NCBI GenBank assembly: GCA_016219645.1
Contig: JACRLR010000052.1
Location: 97,273 to 161,272 of the forward strand
Length of the DNA: 64,000 nucleotides
Direction of reading: 5' to 3'
From: Nitrospirota bacterium
GTDB lineage: Bacteria; Nitrospirota; Nitrospiria; Nitrospirales; Nitrospiraceae
Below, piece by piece: positions 15,161 through 24,260 of the stretch. Each line of letters begins with the position of its first letter. The first letter of the stretch is position 1. Made by a program: the position numbers and the translations under genes. The notes under the pieces are model-generated. The model had not been told where the DNA came from, did not search any database, and saw only the letters and a program-made list of their open reading frames with translations.

Positions 15161-16917
15161 CCGTTCGTAATCGGCATCCGCCTGTCCTTCCCCAATGCTC
15201 GATGGGTGATTTTGATGCCGATTGGCGCCTGCCGGCGTTTGTATTCGCTGCCATCCACCAGCCTCATCACCAACGCCACCGTGGTTCGGTCATACCCTGC
15301 TTCGACGATCTCTTCGAGGGACCGGTCTTCCTCCACATAGGCCTGGAGAATAGGATCCAGAATCTCATAGGGCGGCAGGGAGTCTTGATCCTTTTGATCC
15401 GGTCTCAGCTCAGCGGTTGGCGGACGGTCCAATGTCCGTTTGGGAATTACCGGGGTTGCCCCGCGGAGGTTGCGGAGTCGCGCCAGGCCATAGACCATCG
15501 TTTTGGGCACGTCCTTAATCACAGCAAATCCGCCTGCCATGTCCCCGTACAAGGTGGCATAGCCGACACTCATTTCGCTCTTGTTGCCGGTCGTCAGCAC
15601 CAGATGGCCGAACTTGTTGGAAAAGGCCATGAGGAGATTGCCCCTGATCCGGGCCTGGAGGTTCTCTTCCGTCGTATCCGGCTGACGCCCCGCGAACGTC
15701 TCCGCGAGTTCCTGCAGATAGTGGCCGAAGAGTCTCGTGATGGAGATCGTCTGGACTGAGATACCGAGTCTTGTCGCCAGTTCGAACACGTCCGCGTGAC
15801 TGTCCTGCGACGTGTAGGGGGACGGCATGAAGAGGCCCTGGACATTTTCAGCCCCGAGCGCATCGACCGCAAGCACGGCAGTCAGCGCCGAGTCCACTCC
15901 ACCGCTCAAGCCGATGACGACACGAGTAAATCCGTTTTTCTTCACATAATCGCGCACTCCCAACGTCAGCGCCAGATAGACCTCCTCCAGCTGGTCCGAA
16001 ACCGCTGCCACATCGGGAACGACGCGCACGCGATGTCTATGAACAGGAACGGCCGCTGTATGGAGCTCCACCGCCGTGGCAATCCGCCGCGGCAAGGGCT
16101 TTTTCCTTCCGGTTCTTCGTATCCGTGCGACGGATTCCATATTCAGATCTGCAACGATCAAGTCTTCTTGAAAGGCTTTGCCCCGCGCGATGACTTCGCC
16201 GAGGTGATCGACAATCACGCTGTTTCCATCGAAGACCAATTCATCCTGACCTCCGACCGCATTGCTGCAGGCAAGCAACACTCCGTTTTCTCTCGCGCGG
16301 GTTGCCAACATCTGTTCGCGGACCAGGCTCTTGCCGACATGAAACGGCGAGGCGCTGATATTCACAATGACCTCTGCCCCTGCTGCAGCCTGGAATCCTG
16401 TCGGACCTTCCGGCAACCAGATATCCTCGCAGATATTCACCCCGACCACTGTGCTGCCCATGCGAATGAGAGGCAACCGCCGGCCCGGATGAAAATACCG
16501 GCTCTCGTCGAACACGCCGTAGTTCGGCAGATACCATTTGCAGTAGGTCGTGATGAGCCGCTGATCTGCGAAGACCGCCGCTGCGTTAAAGAGCTCATGC
16601 GCGCCGGCAGATACCACCGACGAGCGAGCCTGTTTGGGATCGACGCCATCGCGCTCGCTGACGCAGCCGACAATAGCGGCAAGGCCACGGCAGTGACGGG
16701 CGATTTCCTGGAGCGCCTTGCGATTGTCCGCGACAAAACGTGGCTTGAGTAACAGGTCCTCGGGTGGATAGCCTGTGATCGCCAGCTCCGGAAAGGTCAC
16801 CAGGTCGGCCTTTGCCTTCTTCGCCTCCCGCAGCCAGGCAGCAATCAGGCGAACGTTCCCGTCGATGTCACCGACCGTCGGATTCATCTGGGCTATGGCG
16901 ATTCGAAAAGTACGCAT
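15145..16917 (-). CDS. nadE: Glutamine-dependent NAD+ synthetase
   Basis: 590 residues. The N-terminal nitrilase-type amidase domain has the start IAIAQMNPTVGDIDGN, catalytic Glu in TFPELAITGYPPEDL, Lys in the YCKWYLPNYGVFDE segment and Cys in GVNICEDIW. The C-terminal synthetase domain has the P-loop GLSGGVDSALTAVLAVDALG and the TTGNKSEMSVGY motif. It converts deamido-NAD to NAD with ammonia channelled from glutamine. It is the last gene on this strand after ureD, separated by a repeat hairpin. Confidence 0.95.
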   Translation of the reverse strand: MRTFRIAIAQMNPTVGDIDGNVRLIAAWLREAKKAKADLVTFPELAITGYPPEDLLLKPRFVADNRKALQEIARHCRGLAAIVGCVSERDGVDPKQARSSVVSAGAHELFNAAAVFADQRLITTYCKWYLPNYGVFDESRYFHPGRRLPLIRMGSTVVGVNICEDIWLPEGPTGFQAAAGAEVIVNISASPFHVGKSLVREQMLATRARENGVLLACSNAVGGQDELVFDGNSVIVDHLGEVIARGKAFQEDLIVADLNMESVARIRRTGRKKPLPRRIATAVELHTAAVPVHRHRVRVVPDVAAVSDQLEEVYLALTLGVRDYVKKNGFTRVVIGLSGGVDSALTAVLAVDALGAENVQGLFMPSPYTSQDSHADVFELATRLGISVQTISITRLFGHYLQELAETFAGRQPDTTEENLQARIRGNLLMAFSNKFGHLVLTTGNKSEMSVGYATLYGDMAGGFAVIKDVPKTMVYGLARLRNLRGATPVIPKRTLDRPPTAELRPDQKDQDSLPPYEILDPILQAYVEEDRSLEEIVEAGYDRTTVALVMRLVDGSEYKRRQAPIGIKITHRALGKDRRMPITNGYRNS

Positions 16918-16934
16918 ACGGCTTTATACCATAA

Positions 16935-17074
16935 AGCCTTGGCTGAAGGAGCGGAAGGCTGAAGGGGTTCAGGCCGAAGGTGGAAATACGAGGACCAAAA
17001 CGGAAGCTGTTGAAGCGTCGGACTCCGAATCCCAACCTTCAGCCTTGATCCCTTCAGCCTGAACCCCTTCCGCT
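16935..17074. repeat. Inverted pair of GGCTGAAGG-type repeats between ureD and nadE
   Basis: The left side (about 16946-16978) has GGCTGAAGGGGTTCAGGC; the right side (about 17034-17070) has its reverse complement (CTTCAGCCTGAACCCCTTCC). The pair would form a long hairpin in RNA, possibly ending the ure transcript before nadE. Confidence 0.65.
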
Positions 17075-17998
17075 TCAGTACCTTCGTAAATTCGGAACCG
17101 GAAGATCCCACAGTTCTTTCCGAACTGCCCCCCAGAGCGATTCCAGCGTTACAGTCAAGTCCGGCGCGGAACGGGCAACCAATTTGACGGCTAGCCCCGG
17201 CGCGGCAGGGGTTGACACTGCGCCCAGCACCGAGCCGGGCCGCTCTTCTAGAATAACGGCGAGCATGATATCGAGGCGTTTCCAGACATCGGCGCCGACC
17301 GCCTCGCCGATGATAAAGAGGGAAGCCACATAATCCCAGCTCCCAGCGAGACCTACCGATTCGATCCATTGGTCAGGGGCTATGCGATACCGCTCGACAC
17401 AGGGGACTGGCGCCCTTCTTCTTGGCGCCTGTCCCCTTATGCAGATCTCGTTCTCGACCGAGGTAAATGCCCAGCGCTCCTGCTTGGCAACTCGACCCGA
17501 TGCCATCGCATCCCACAGGACCACCGTCGCGCCCGGCGCAAGGTCTACATGGATCGATTGGCGAAAGCGGGATCCGGCAAATGGGATCGTGACTTCAGGC
17601 AACCATTCCAGTCGAGCGTCAGGGCCTACCGACAGACTAATCTCTTGCGCTGCCGGCTCAGCCAGGCTTCGATAGACACGATTCGCAGAAGGGCTGGTCA
17701 ACAGGACATGCGACCGAGCATGGAGTTGCACCTCCACCGACAGACGGTCGCCGCCGACCAAGCCACCCGACGGATTCACGAGCCATGTATAGGCGCAGCC
17801 GCTGTCGTCGAGGTACGAAGGAGGAAAATGGTGCCAGGGACTGGTGCAAAAGGAGCGAGTGAGGACCGTGCGTGGCCCCTCTCGCTCGAACTCATAGGAC
17901 AAGGCCCCACGCCGGCCAACAGAATCGAGCAAGGGGACAGGCACCCTTCTTCCTGGTGCCTGTCCCCTTCGAGACACAGTCTTGTCTGTTTGGTTCAT
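17075..17998 (-). CDS. ureD: Urease accessory protein UreD
   Basis: UreD family: NPSGGLVGGDRL is the signature, with SPSANRVYRS and the C-terminal RKELW. It acts as the scaffold that binds apo-urease and recruits UreF/UreG for nickel insertion. The open frame reaches TTG 18055, but that extension is a TTTGGTTTGTTTGG repeat; the ATG at 17998 is used here and may still be too long. Two copies of a palindromic repeat lie in frame, at the N-terminus and near residue 190, each adding a GQAP-x-RR-x-PVP peptide. Confidence 0.88.
   Translation of the reverse strand: MNQTDKTVSRRGQAPGRRVPVPLLDSVGRRGALSYEFEREGPRTVLTRSFCTSPWHHFPPSYLDDSGCAYTWLVNPSGGLVGGDRLSVEVQLHARSHVLLTSPSANRVYRSLAEPAAQEISLSVGPDARLEWLPEVTIPFAGSRFRQSIHVDLAPGATVVLWDAMASGRVAKQERWAFTSVENEICIRGQAPRRRAPVPCVERYRIAPDQWIESVGLAGSWDYVASLFIIGEAVGADVWKRLDIMLAVILEERPGSVLGAVSTPAAPGLAVKLVARSAPDLTVTLESLWGAVRKELWDLPVPNLRRY
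17401..17437. repeat. Palindromic repeat inside ureD (internal copy)
   Basis: Arms 17401-17414 and 17424-17437 with one mismatch, loop CTTCTTCTT-like. On the coding strand it supplies the in-frame peptide GQAPRRRAPVP. It shares sequence and size with the copy at 17931-17969. Confidence 0.8.
17931..17969. repeat. Palindromic repeat inside ureD (N-terminal copy)
   Basis: Perfect 15-bp arms (AAGGGGACAGGCACC at 17931-17945 and its complement at 17955-17969) around a 9-base loop. The GGGGACAGGCACC palindrome is a REP-like sequence seen in many genomes. Here it is translated as GQAPGRRVPVP. Confidence 0.8.
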
Positions 17999-18056
17999 TT
18001 GGTTTGTTTGGTTGGTCCGGTTTAACCAAATAACAAGACAAACCAAACAAACCAAA

Positions 18057-18713
18057 TCAACGAGATAAGAGCTGCTCGACCCACGTAATCACCTGATCGA
18101 GCCCCTGTCCAGTCTTGAGATTCGTGAAGATGAACGGCAAATCGCCCCGCATCCGGCGACTATCCCGATCCATGACGTCGAGATCCGCGCCGACATGAGG
18201 CGCGAGATCGATCTTATTGATCACCAGGAGATCCGACCTGGTGATTCCTGGCCCACCTTTACGCGGGATCTTATCACCGGCTGCCACATCGATGACGTAG
18301 ATCACTGTGTCCACAAGTTCCGGGCTGAATGTCGCAGCCAGATTGTCGCCGCCGCTCTCGACAAACATCAACTCAACGTCAGGATGCTGCTCGACCAAAT
18401 CATCCAAGGCCGCCTGATTATGCGAGGCATCTTCACGGATCGCCGTGTGAGGGCAACCTCCGGTTTCGACGCCCAGAATGCGGTCTTGCGGCAACGCTCC
18501 CCGGCGTGTGAGAAACTCGGCATCCTCCTTGGTAAAGATGTCGTTCGTCACCACTGCCAAACTCACGCGATCGCGCAGACGAAGACAGAGCGCTTCAACC
18601 AGCGCAGTCTTTCCAGACCCCACCGGCCCACCGACACCGATCACGGGAACATGACCAGCCCGCGCTCCCGTGACGCGACCGTTGCCTGAAAACTGTTCAT
18701 CGGCTCGATGCAT
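18057..18713 (-). CDS. ureG: Urease accessory GTPase UreG
   Basis: Walker [16 protein letters not shown], the [13 protein letters not shown] motif, the nickel-binding [15 protein letters not shown] motif and the GTPase motif [13 protein letters not shown] are all present. UreG hydrolyses GTP to deliver nickel to urease with UreD and UreF. The ATG at 18713 has AGGAGG 3 bases upstream; a start at 18731 is less well supported. The N-terminal His cluster seen in some UreG proteins is absent, and no ureE is present. Confidence 0.95.
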   Translation of the reverse strand: MHRADEQFSGNGRVTGARAGHVPVIGVGGPVGSGKTALVEALCLRLRDRVSLAVVTNDIFTKEDAEFLTRRGALPQDRILGVETGGCPHTAIREDASHNQAALDDLVEQHPDVELMFVESGGDNLAATFSPELVDTVIYVIDVAAGDKIPRKGGPGITRSDLLVINKIDLAPHVGADLDVMDRDSRRMRGDLPFIFTNLKTGQGLDQVITWVEQLLSR

Positions 18714-18754
18714 GGGCCTCCTAAATGCCAAAGCGCTTATGCCCTATGTGCTCT

Positions 18755-19441
18755 TCAGGACCGAAAGAGCCGGGACTCCAGACGGCTGTGCCTCATGGCG
18801 TAGATATCTTGCACGGGGGACCAGGAACGGAATACCCTCTGTTGTGCTGCCCGCCGGCTGACCTGCTGTATGACGTCAAGCCAGCTGTCGATGAGCCGTT
18901 GTCCTTCCTTCTGTCCGACTGGCAACAGCTTCATCGCCGCAGACACATACCCGGTCGCCGTCTGATAGAGAAACGCCGCGATGGAGTCCTTCTTTGACCA
19001 ACCGGCAGCCGCGAGCGTCATCCCAAGCGTCACCGCCAGATGGCCGGGTGTTCGCTCCTGTTCGACAGCTGCTAGAAATTCTTCGAGCAACGGATGCTTC
19101 GTGGCCTGTTCCACCGCCAGCCTCATGACCTGCCGACCCATCTGCCGGCTGGCAGTCCGCGACTCGCTGCCCAGCTTCATGGCGTCCAATTCTCGATCCG
19201 CCTCGAATGCTAGACTCATGACGCCGGAAACGCAGGCATCATGCGCGAATCCCGCCGCCACCGCCTCACGCTCGCCGATTCCAGTCGTAATCAACTCAAC
19301 CACGTAGCGAGACAGGCCTTCCGCATTCCGAACTGCCCCACCCTGCACCGCCGCCTCCAGCCCGGAGGAAAAGGCATAGCCTCCCGATGGAAAAAAACTA
19401 TCAACGAATCGAAGACCTTTCAGCATCGAGAGAGTATTCAT
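18755..19441 (-). CDS. ureF: Urease accessory protein UreF
   Basis: FVDSFFPSGGYAFSSGLEAAVQ is the typical UreF start; the rest is all-helical as in the family, with FLYQTATGYVSAAMKLLPVGQ near the C-terminus. UreF bridges UreD and UreG in the urease maturation complex. The ATG at 19441 has GGGAG upstream; a GTG at 19450 is the alternative. It is separated from ureC by a 125-bp inverted-repeat element. Confidence 0.92.
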   Translation of the reverse strand: MNTLSMLKGLRFVDSFFPSGGYAFSSGLEAAVQGGAVRNAEGLSRYVVELITTGIGEREAVAAGFAHDACVSGVMSLAFEADRELDAMKLGSESRTASRQMGRQVMRLAVEQATKHPLLEEFLAAVEQERTPGHLAVTLGMTLAAAGWSKKDSIAAFLYQTATGYVSAAMKLLPVGQKEGQRLIDSWLDVIQQVSRRAAQQRVFRSWSPVQDIYAMRHSRLESRLFRS

Positions 19442-19474
19442 ACCTGACACTCCCTAACCAACAATTACCCCCAG

Positions 19475-19599
19475 CAGGCTGCTCAAAACGTTGTCCAGCA
19501 AGGCCGCAGCCGCCGAACGCACCGGAGACGTACCCTCGGGGGTACGTTGAGGATGCGTTCAAGGCGAGAACGAAGCTGGGCACCGTTTTCAGCAGCCTG
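19475..19599. repeat. 125-bp inverted-repeat element between ureC and ureF
   Basis: The ends CAGGCTGCTCAAAACG (19475-19490) and CGTTTTCAGCAGCCTG (19584-19599) are inverted with one mismatch. The middle has a CGTACCCTCGGGGGTACG palindrome. The same element stands in opposite orientation at 21336-21456. It has no coding capacity and looks like a MITE or REP-type element. Its end abuts the ureC stop codon. Confidence 0.8.
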
Positions 19600-21327
19600 C
19601 TAAAAAAGGAAATAGCGTTGCGCCATTGGTAACACCGCCATCGGATCACACTTCAATACTTGTCCATCGGCCTTCACGACATAGGTTTCCGGGTCCACAT
19701 CGATGCACGGCAGCGCGTCGTTCAGCTTCATATCGCGCTTGCCGATCCCTCGGCACTTCTTGACCTCCGCCACGCGTTTCTGCAAGCCGAGAGATCTGTG
19801 CACCGCGTGGTCTATTGCGGCCTTGGAGAGAAACGTCAGGCTGGTGGAAAACGGCGTGCGGCCAAAGCTCCCGAACATGGGCCTGGTCAACACCGGCTGG
19901 GGCGTTGGGATAGAAGCGTTCGGATCTCCCATGGCAGCCGACATCGGGAATCCGCCCTTCAGGACGATTTCGGGCTTCACGCCGAAGAAGGCCGGCTTCC
20001 ACAGGACCAGATCAGCCAGCTTGCCGACTTCGACCGAGCCCACTTCGTGCCCGATGCCGTGCGCGATCGCCGGATTGATCGTGTACTTTGAGACATAGCG
20101 CCGCACACGAAGGTTGTCATTCGCGCCAGACAGTTTTTCCGCTGCGGTCTGCGACAGATGCCCCCGTTGCACTTTCATCTTGTGCGCCGTCTGCCAGGTG
20201 CGAATGATGACTTCGCCGACCCGCCCCATCGCCTGCGAGTCGGATGACATAATGCTGATCGCCCCCATGTCGTGCAGGATATCTTCCGCCGCAATGGTCT
20301 CACGGCGAATGCGCGATTCGGCAAATGCGATGTCCTCCGGCACACGGGGATTTAAATGGTGACAGACCATGAGCATGTCGAGATGCTCATCCATCGTGTT
20401 CACCGTGAACGGCATCGTGGGATTTGTCGACGAGGGCAATACATTGGCCTCACCGCACACCTTGATAATGTCGGGAGCATGCCCGCCACCGGCGCCTTCC
20501 GTATGGAACGAGTGAATCGTCCGCCCCTTGAAGGCCTTGATGGTGTCTTCGACGAACCCGGCCTCGTTCAACGTGTCTGTATGGATGGCGACTTGAACAT
20601 CGAATTCTTCCGCGACATCGAGGCAGGTGGAAATCGCCGCCGGCGTCGTACCCCAGTCTTCATGCAGCTTGAGCCCTATCGCGCCGGCCTCAACCTGTTC
20701 GCGTAAACCCTCAGGCAATGAAGAATTGCCCTTCCCGAGAAAACCGAGATTGATCGGAAACCCCTCCGCTGCTTCCAGCATCCGATGGATGTTCCAGGCG
20801 CCGGGCGTGCAGGTCGTGGCATTCGTCCCGGTGGCCGGGCCGGTGCCGCCACCGATCAACGTTGTGAGCCCATTCGCCAAGGCTTCATTGATGATCTGCG
20901 GGCAGATGAAATGGATGTGCGTATCGATGCCACCGGCTGTAATAATTTTCCCCTCTGCCGACAGCACTTCGGTACAGGCGCCGACTTCCATTCCTTTTGT
21001 GACACCTTCCATCAGATCGGGATTGCCCGCCTTGCCTATGCCGACAATGCGGCCATCCCTGATGCCGATATCGGCCTTCACGATCCCCCACCAGTCGAGG
21101 ATGATCGCGTTGGTGATCACAAGATCGAGCGCGCCCTTCGCGCGGGTGGCTGCCGGCGACTGGCCCATCCCGTCGCGGATGACCTTGCCGCCGCCGAACT
21201 TGGCCTCCTCACCAGGCACAGTCAGATCGCGCGTGACCTCGATCAGCAACTCCGTATCGGCCAGGCGAATGCGATCCCCCGCCGTAGGGCCATATAGATC
21301 GTTATATTGTCGCCGAGGAATTTTCAT
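19600..21327 (-). CDS. ureC: Urease alpha (catalytic) subunit
   Basis: 575 residues, full length. Nickel ligands and catalytic residues are visible: HIHFICPQ, the carbamylated Lys in [34 protein letters not shown], and the flap motif MVCHHLNP with Cys and catalytic His. It ends in the typical QRYFLF. Hydrolyses urea to ammonia and carbamate at a dinickel centre in the cytoplasm, giving ammonium and CO2. Confidence 0.97.
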   Translation of the reverse strand: MKIPRRQYNDLYGPTAGDRIRLADTELLIEVTRDLTVPGEEAKFGGGKVIRDGMGQSPAATRAKGALDLVITNAIILDWWGIVKADIGIRDGRIVGIGKAGNPDLMEGVTKGMEVGACTEVLSAEGKIITAGGIDTHIHFICPQIINEALANGLTTLIGGGTGPATGTNATTCTPGAWNIHRMLEAAEGFPINLGFLGKGNSSLPEGLREQVEAGAIGLKLHEDWGTTPAAISTCLDVAEEFDVQVAIHTDTLNEAGFVEDTIKAFKGRTIHSFHTEGAGGGHAPDIIKVCGEANVLPSSTNPTMPFTVNTMDEHLDMLMVCHHLNPRVPEDIAFAESRIRRETIAAEDILHDMGAISIMSSDSQAMGRVGEVIIRTWQTAHKMKVQRGHLSQTAAEKLSGANDNLRVRRYVSKYTINPAIAHGIGHEVGSVEVGKLADLVLWKPAFFGVKPEIVLKGGFPMSAAMGDPNASIPTPQPVLTRPMFGSFGRTPFSTSLTFLSKAAIDHAVHRSLGLQKRVAEVKKCRGIGKRDMKLNDALPCIDVDPETYVVKADGQVLKCDPMAVLPMAQRYFLF

Positions 21328-21335
21328 GACTTGTC

Positions 21336-21456
21336 GGCTGTTGAAAACGGCTCCCAGCGGCGTTCTCGGTCATCCGTCTCCCTACGACGTACCCCTGAGG
21401 GTACGCCTCAGTCGTCGGACTCCCTGCGGCCTTGCTGGAAACCGTTTTGAACAGCC
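21336..21456. repeat. 121-bp inverted-repeat element between ureB and ureC
   Basis: The ends GGCTGTTGAAAACGG (21336-21350) and CCGTTTTGAACAGCC (21442-21456) are inverted with one mismatch, with a CGTACCCCTGAGGGTACG palindrome inside. Reverse complement aligns with the element at 19475-19599 (CCAGCAAGGCCGCAG is shared). It fills most of the ureB-ureC gap. Confidence 0.8.
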
Positions 21457-21485
21457 TTTCCCTTTCGTTTCAGATCATGCCCAGC

Positions 21486-21950
21486 TTAATTTTCCTTCTG
21501 GATAAAACCCTGCTCGCGAGCTGCTTCCAGCGCCTTGGCTTTCACGGTCGAATCATCAAGACGACCGTTCACCAGTCCATTGATCCCATAGGCCACACGA
21601 TTGCCGCCTACCGAGATCAGCGTCACCCGCTTGTCTTCGCCCGGCTCAAACCGCACTGCTGTGCCGGCCGGAACTTGCAACCGAAACCCATAAGCTTTCT
21701 CACGATCGAACCGCAGCGCGCGATTCGCTTCAAAGAAATGACAATGGGACCCGACCTGGATCGGCCGATCGCCCGTATTGGCCACAAGAAGCTCAACCGT
21801 CTGGCGGCCTTTGAACGCGACAATGTCGCCTTCGCCGAGGATGACTTCTCCGGGAATCACAACAGCAGGCTTAATCGAAGCCTTTTGGGCCTCACGGCTC
21901 TCGACCCTCCGCTTCATTATCTTTTGCTTGGCTTTGGTCTTCTTTTTCAT
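21486..21950 (-). CDS. ureB: Urease beta subunit
   Basis: 154 residues; longer than the usual 100-110 because of a basic N-terminal extension ([17 protein letters not shown]). The core shows [41 protein letters not shown] and [11 protein letters not shown]. It is a structural subunit of the urease trimer of trimers. Starts 8 bp after ureA ends, so they are co-translated. Confidence 0.95.
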   Translation of the reverse strand: MKKKTKAKQKIMKRRVESREAQKASIKPAVVIPGEVILGEGDIVAFKGRQTVELLVANTGDRPIQVGSHCHFFEANRALRFDREKAYGFRLQVPAGTAVRFEPGEDKRVTLISVGGNRVAYGINGLVNGRLDDSTVKAKALEAAREQGFIQKEN

Positions 21951-21958
21951 CGCTTCAC

Positions 21959-22261
21959 CTATCGAATCGGTTCATGCACGGTTACCAATTTCGTGCCATC
22001 CGGAAACGTACCTTCGACCTGTAATTCCGGAATCATTTCCGCCACACCTGGCATGACATCTTTCTTCTTCAACAACGTCGCGCCGTAGCTCATCAGATCC
22101 GCCACTGAGCGCCCATCGCGAATACCCTCCAGAATCGCCGCTGTGATAAAGGCGACCGCTTCAGGATGATTCAGCTTCAGCCCGCGCGCTTTTCGCTCCT
22201 TAGCCAAATTCGCCGCGACATAGATTAATAGTTTTTCTTGCTCTCTCGGTGTTAGATGCAT
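21959..22261 (-). CDS. ureA: Urease gamma subunit
   Basis: 100 residues, normal length: [20 protein letters not shown] start, [15 protein letters not shown] and [16 protein letters not shown] near the end. Structural subunit of urease. It is the first ure gene after urtE, separated by about 450 bp of non-coding DNA that carries two copies of a dispersed repeat, so ureABC may have its own promoter there. Confidence 0.95.
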   Translation of the reverse strand: MHLTPREQEKLLIYVAANLAKERKARGLKLNHPEAVAFITAAILEGIRDGRSVADLMSYGATLLKKKDVMPGVAEMIPELQVEGTFPDGTKLVTVHEPIR

Positions 22262-22478
22262 GAGATCCTCATTCCGGTTCCAGTCAGAGATGGGGAAATA
22301 GTAACGGGGTGGTTAGGCCGACTTCAACAACGCTCTCGTAACCCCTCCACCACCCATACCCTTCTCTCTTCTTTCCCCTACCTCAAGGTGGTGGGCAAGA
22401 CGGAATGCGGGTGGCGCCAGTCTGGGGGCCCAGCCGCCTTGCATTCAACTCACTGTTACAGGGTGGCCCGATTGGTCT

Positions 22479-22536
22479 CCTACTGCGCGCGTCCAACGAG
22501 GGCCTTCTCAGGCCGCGCCTTGCGCGAGCAGGAGAA
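22479..22536. repeat. Dispersed 56-bp repeat, copy 1 (ureA-urtE gap)
   Basis: Begins TACTGCGCGCGTCCAACGAG and continues with GGCCTTCT..AGGCCGCGC..TGCGCGAGCA. Copies stand at 22633-22690 and 25513-25568, and a short one at about 25425-25447. It contains a GGCCTTCTCAGGCC hairpin. The remainder of the 22262-22714 gap shows no gene. Confidence 0.75.
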
Positions 22537-22632
22537 CGCTCCTGTCCCCTGCCCACCCCCTCCCATCCCTTCTCTTTTCTATTCGCTCGCGGAAGCGGGA
22601 AAGTGGCATGAGCGGGATGGCTAGGTTGGGCT

Positions 22633-22690
22633 CTACTGCGCGCATCGAACGAGCACATTCTTATCGTGCGCGTTCTGCGAGCAAGGAGTC
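22633..22690. repeat. Dispersed 56-bp repeat, copy 2 (diverged)
   Basis: CTACTGCGCGCATCGAACGAG followed by a changed middle and CGTTCTGCGAGCAAGGAG. The ends are conserved while the centre differs from copy 1. Confidence 0.65.
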
Positions 22691-22714
22691 CACCTAGCCA
22701 TCCCGCGTACTGCG

Positions 22715-23425
22715 CTACACCGTCAAATGCTGCTTCACCATGTCCGCGCTCAACTCATTACTCTTGCCCGCCGCCACCACCGCCCCCTTGGCCATCACGA
22801 CATACTTCTCCGCCAGGCGGGCGGCAAAATGGAGCCCCTGTTCGACCAGTAAAATTGCAAACCGGCGCTGTTGCTTGAATCCTATAATGACGTCTTCAAT
22901 GTGATCGACGATCGAAGGCTGAATGCCCTCGGTCGGTTCATCGAGCAGGAGCAGCTTGGGATTTGACAGGATCGCGCGGCCGATCGCCAACTGCTGCTGC
23001 TCACCGCCGCTCAGGACACCTCCCGGGCGATTGAGAATTTGCGTGAGCTTGGGAAAGAGGTGATAGACCTCTTCAAACGCCGTCTTCTCGACCGTGCCGT
23101 TCGCCTTGTCCGATCTCGCCCAGAATCCGAGTTGCAAATTTTGCTTCACCGTCAAGTGGGGGATGATCTCGCGACCCTGCGGCACGTAGGCCAACCCACG
23201 GCGTGCTCGCCGGTCGGTTGCCTCCTTCGTGATATCGGCTCCATCGAACATCAACTGTCCTGACCTTGCCGGCAGGAGACCGGTCAACACCTTTAATGTG
23301 GTCGTCTTGCCGACACCGTTCCGCCCCATGAGACAGACGACTTCTCCAGGGTCGATGGTAAAGGCCACGTTCCTGAGGATGTGGCTTTCACCATAGTAGG
23401 CATTGATGTTCTTCAGCTCAAGCAT
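22715..23425 (-). CDS. urtE: Urea ABC transporter ATP-binding protein UrtE
   Basis: 236 residues, LivF-like. Walker A GRNGVGKTTTLKVLTG, signature LSGGEQQQLAIGRAI, Walker B LLLLDEPTEGI, and the UrtE-type segment IQPSIVDHIEDVI. It pairs with UrtD to energise urea import through UrtB and UrtC. Last gene of the urt set before the urease genes on the same strand. Confidence 0.94.
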   Translation of the reverse strand: MLELKNINAYYGESHILRNVAFTIDPGEVVCLMGRNGVGKTTTLKVLTGLLPARSGQLMFDGADITKEATDRRARRGLAYVPQGREIIPHLTVKQNLQLGFWARSDKANGTVEKTAFEEVYHLFPKLTQILNRPGGVLSGGEQQQLAIGRAILSNPKLLLLDEPTEGIQPSIVDHIEDVIIGFKQQRRFAILLVEQGLHFAARLAEKYVVMAKGAVVAAGKSNELSADMVKQHLTV

Positions 23426-23477
23426 GGTGGTCTATCTGGTCTATCTGGTCGTACACAAGACAGACCTTCACGTCCTG

Positions 23478-24260
23478 CTAATGGGCGACCTTTTGTCTAC
23501 CTAGGTAGATCTCCCTGACGCGCTCGTCGGCCTGTACCTTCTCGACTGTGCCTTCGCAAATCACAGTGCCCTCGTGCAAGACCGTCACGACCCGGGCGAT
23601 CTGACGGACAAAATCCATATCGTGCTCGATGACGACGATCGCCCGCTGCTCCGCCAAGGATTGGAGCAATCGACCGGTCTGTTCCGTTTCTTTGTCGGTC
23701 ATGCCGGCGACCGGTTCATCGACCAGCAGCAACGAAGGCTCCAGTAGGATCACCATGCCGATTTCGAGCCATTGCTTCTGCCCATGCGACAGCGATCCGG
23801 CTCTGGTATGGGCATAGTCTTGTAAGCCGATCGTTTCAAGGTTCTCGGCGATCCTTCCCCGTTCCTCCACCGTCGATTTCCCTAACAGAGTCGGAAAGAC
23901 ACCTTTGCTCTTCCGTTTCAACGACAGGTCGAGATTTTCCCATACGGTCAGATTCCCATAGATGGAGGGGGCCTGGAACTTCCTCCCGATGCCGAGCTTC
24001 ACGATCTCATCTGCCTGTTTTCCGACCAGTTCCTTGTCTTGGCCGAAGACGACACGGCCGGATGCCGGTTTCGTCTTCCCGCAAATCACATCCAACAGAG
24101 TCGTCTTTCCCGCTCCGTTCGGCCCGATGACGACACGCAGCTCGTTGTAGTCGACCATGAAAGTCAGGTTGTTCAGGGCCTTGAACCCGTCGTAATCGAC
24201 GGTCACGCCATCGAGATAGATGATGGATTTTTGAAAGGAGCTTTGCTCAACCACCTTCAC
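23478..24260 (-). CDS. urtD: Urea ABC transporter ATP-binding protein UrtD
   Basis: LivG-like. Walker A GPNGAGKTTLLDVICG, signature LSHGQKQWLEIGMVI (the SHGQ variant is typical of UrtD), Walker B LLLVDEPVAGM. The open frame starts at TTG 24299 well inside urtC; GTG 24260, preceded by GAAGGGA and overlapping the urtC end by 14 bp, is more credible. Confidence 0.92.
   Translation of the reverse strand: MKVVEQSSFQKSIIYLDGVTVDYDGFKALNNLTFMVDYNELRVVIGPNGAGKTTLLDVICGKTKPASGRVVFGQDKELVGKQADEIVKLGIGRKFQAPSIYGNLTVWENLDLSLKRKSKGVFPTLLGKSTVEERGRIAENLETIGLQDYAHTRAGSLSHGQKQWLEIGMVILLEPSLLLVDEPVAGMTDKETEQTGRLLQSLAEQRAIVVIEHDMDFVRQIARVVTVLHEGTVICEGTVEKVQADERVREIYLGRQKVAH

Noticed and set aside
17999..18055. 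N-terminal extension of UreD to the TTG at 18055
   Set aside because: It is a translated TTTGGTTTG-type repeat (TNQTNQMNQ peptide). I kept the first ATG, though the true start may be later still.
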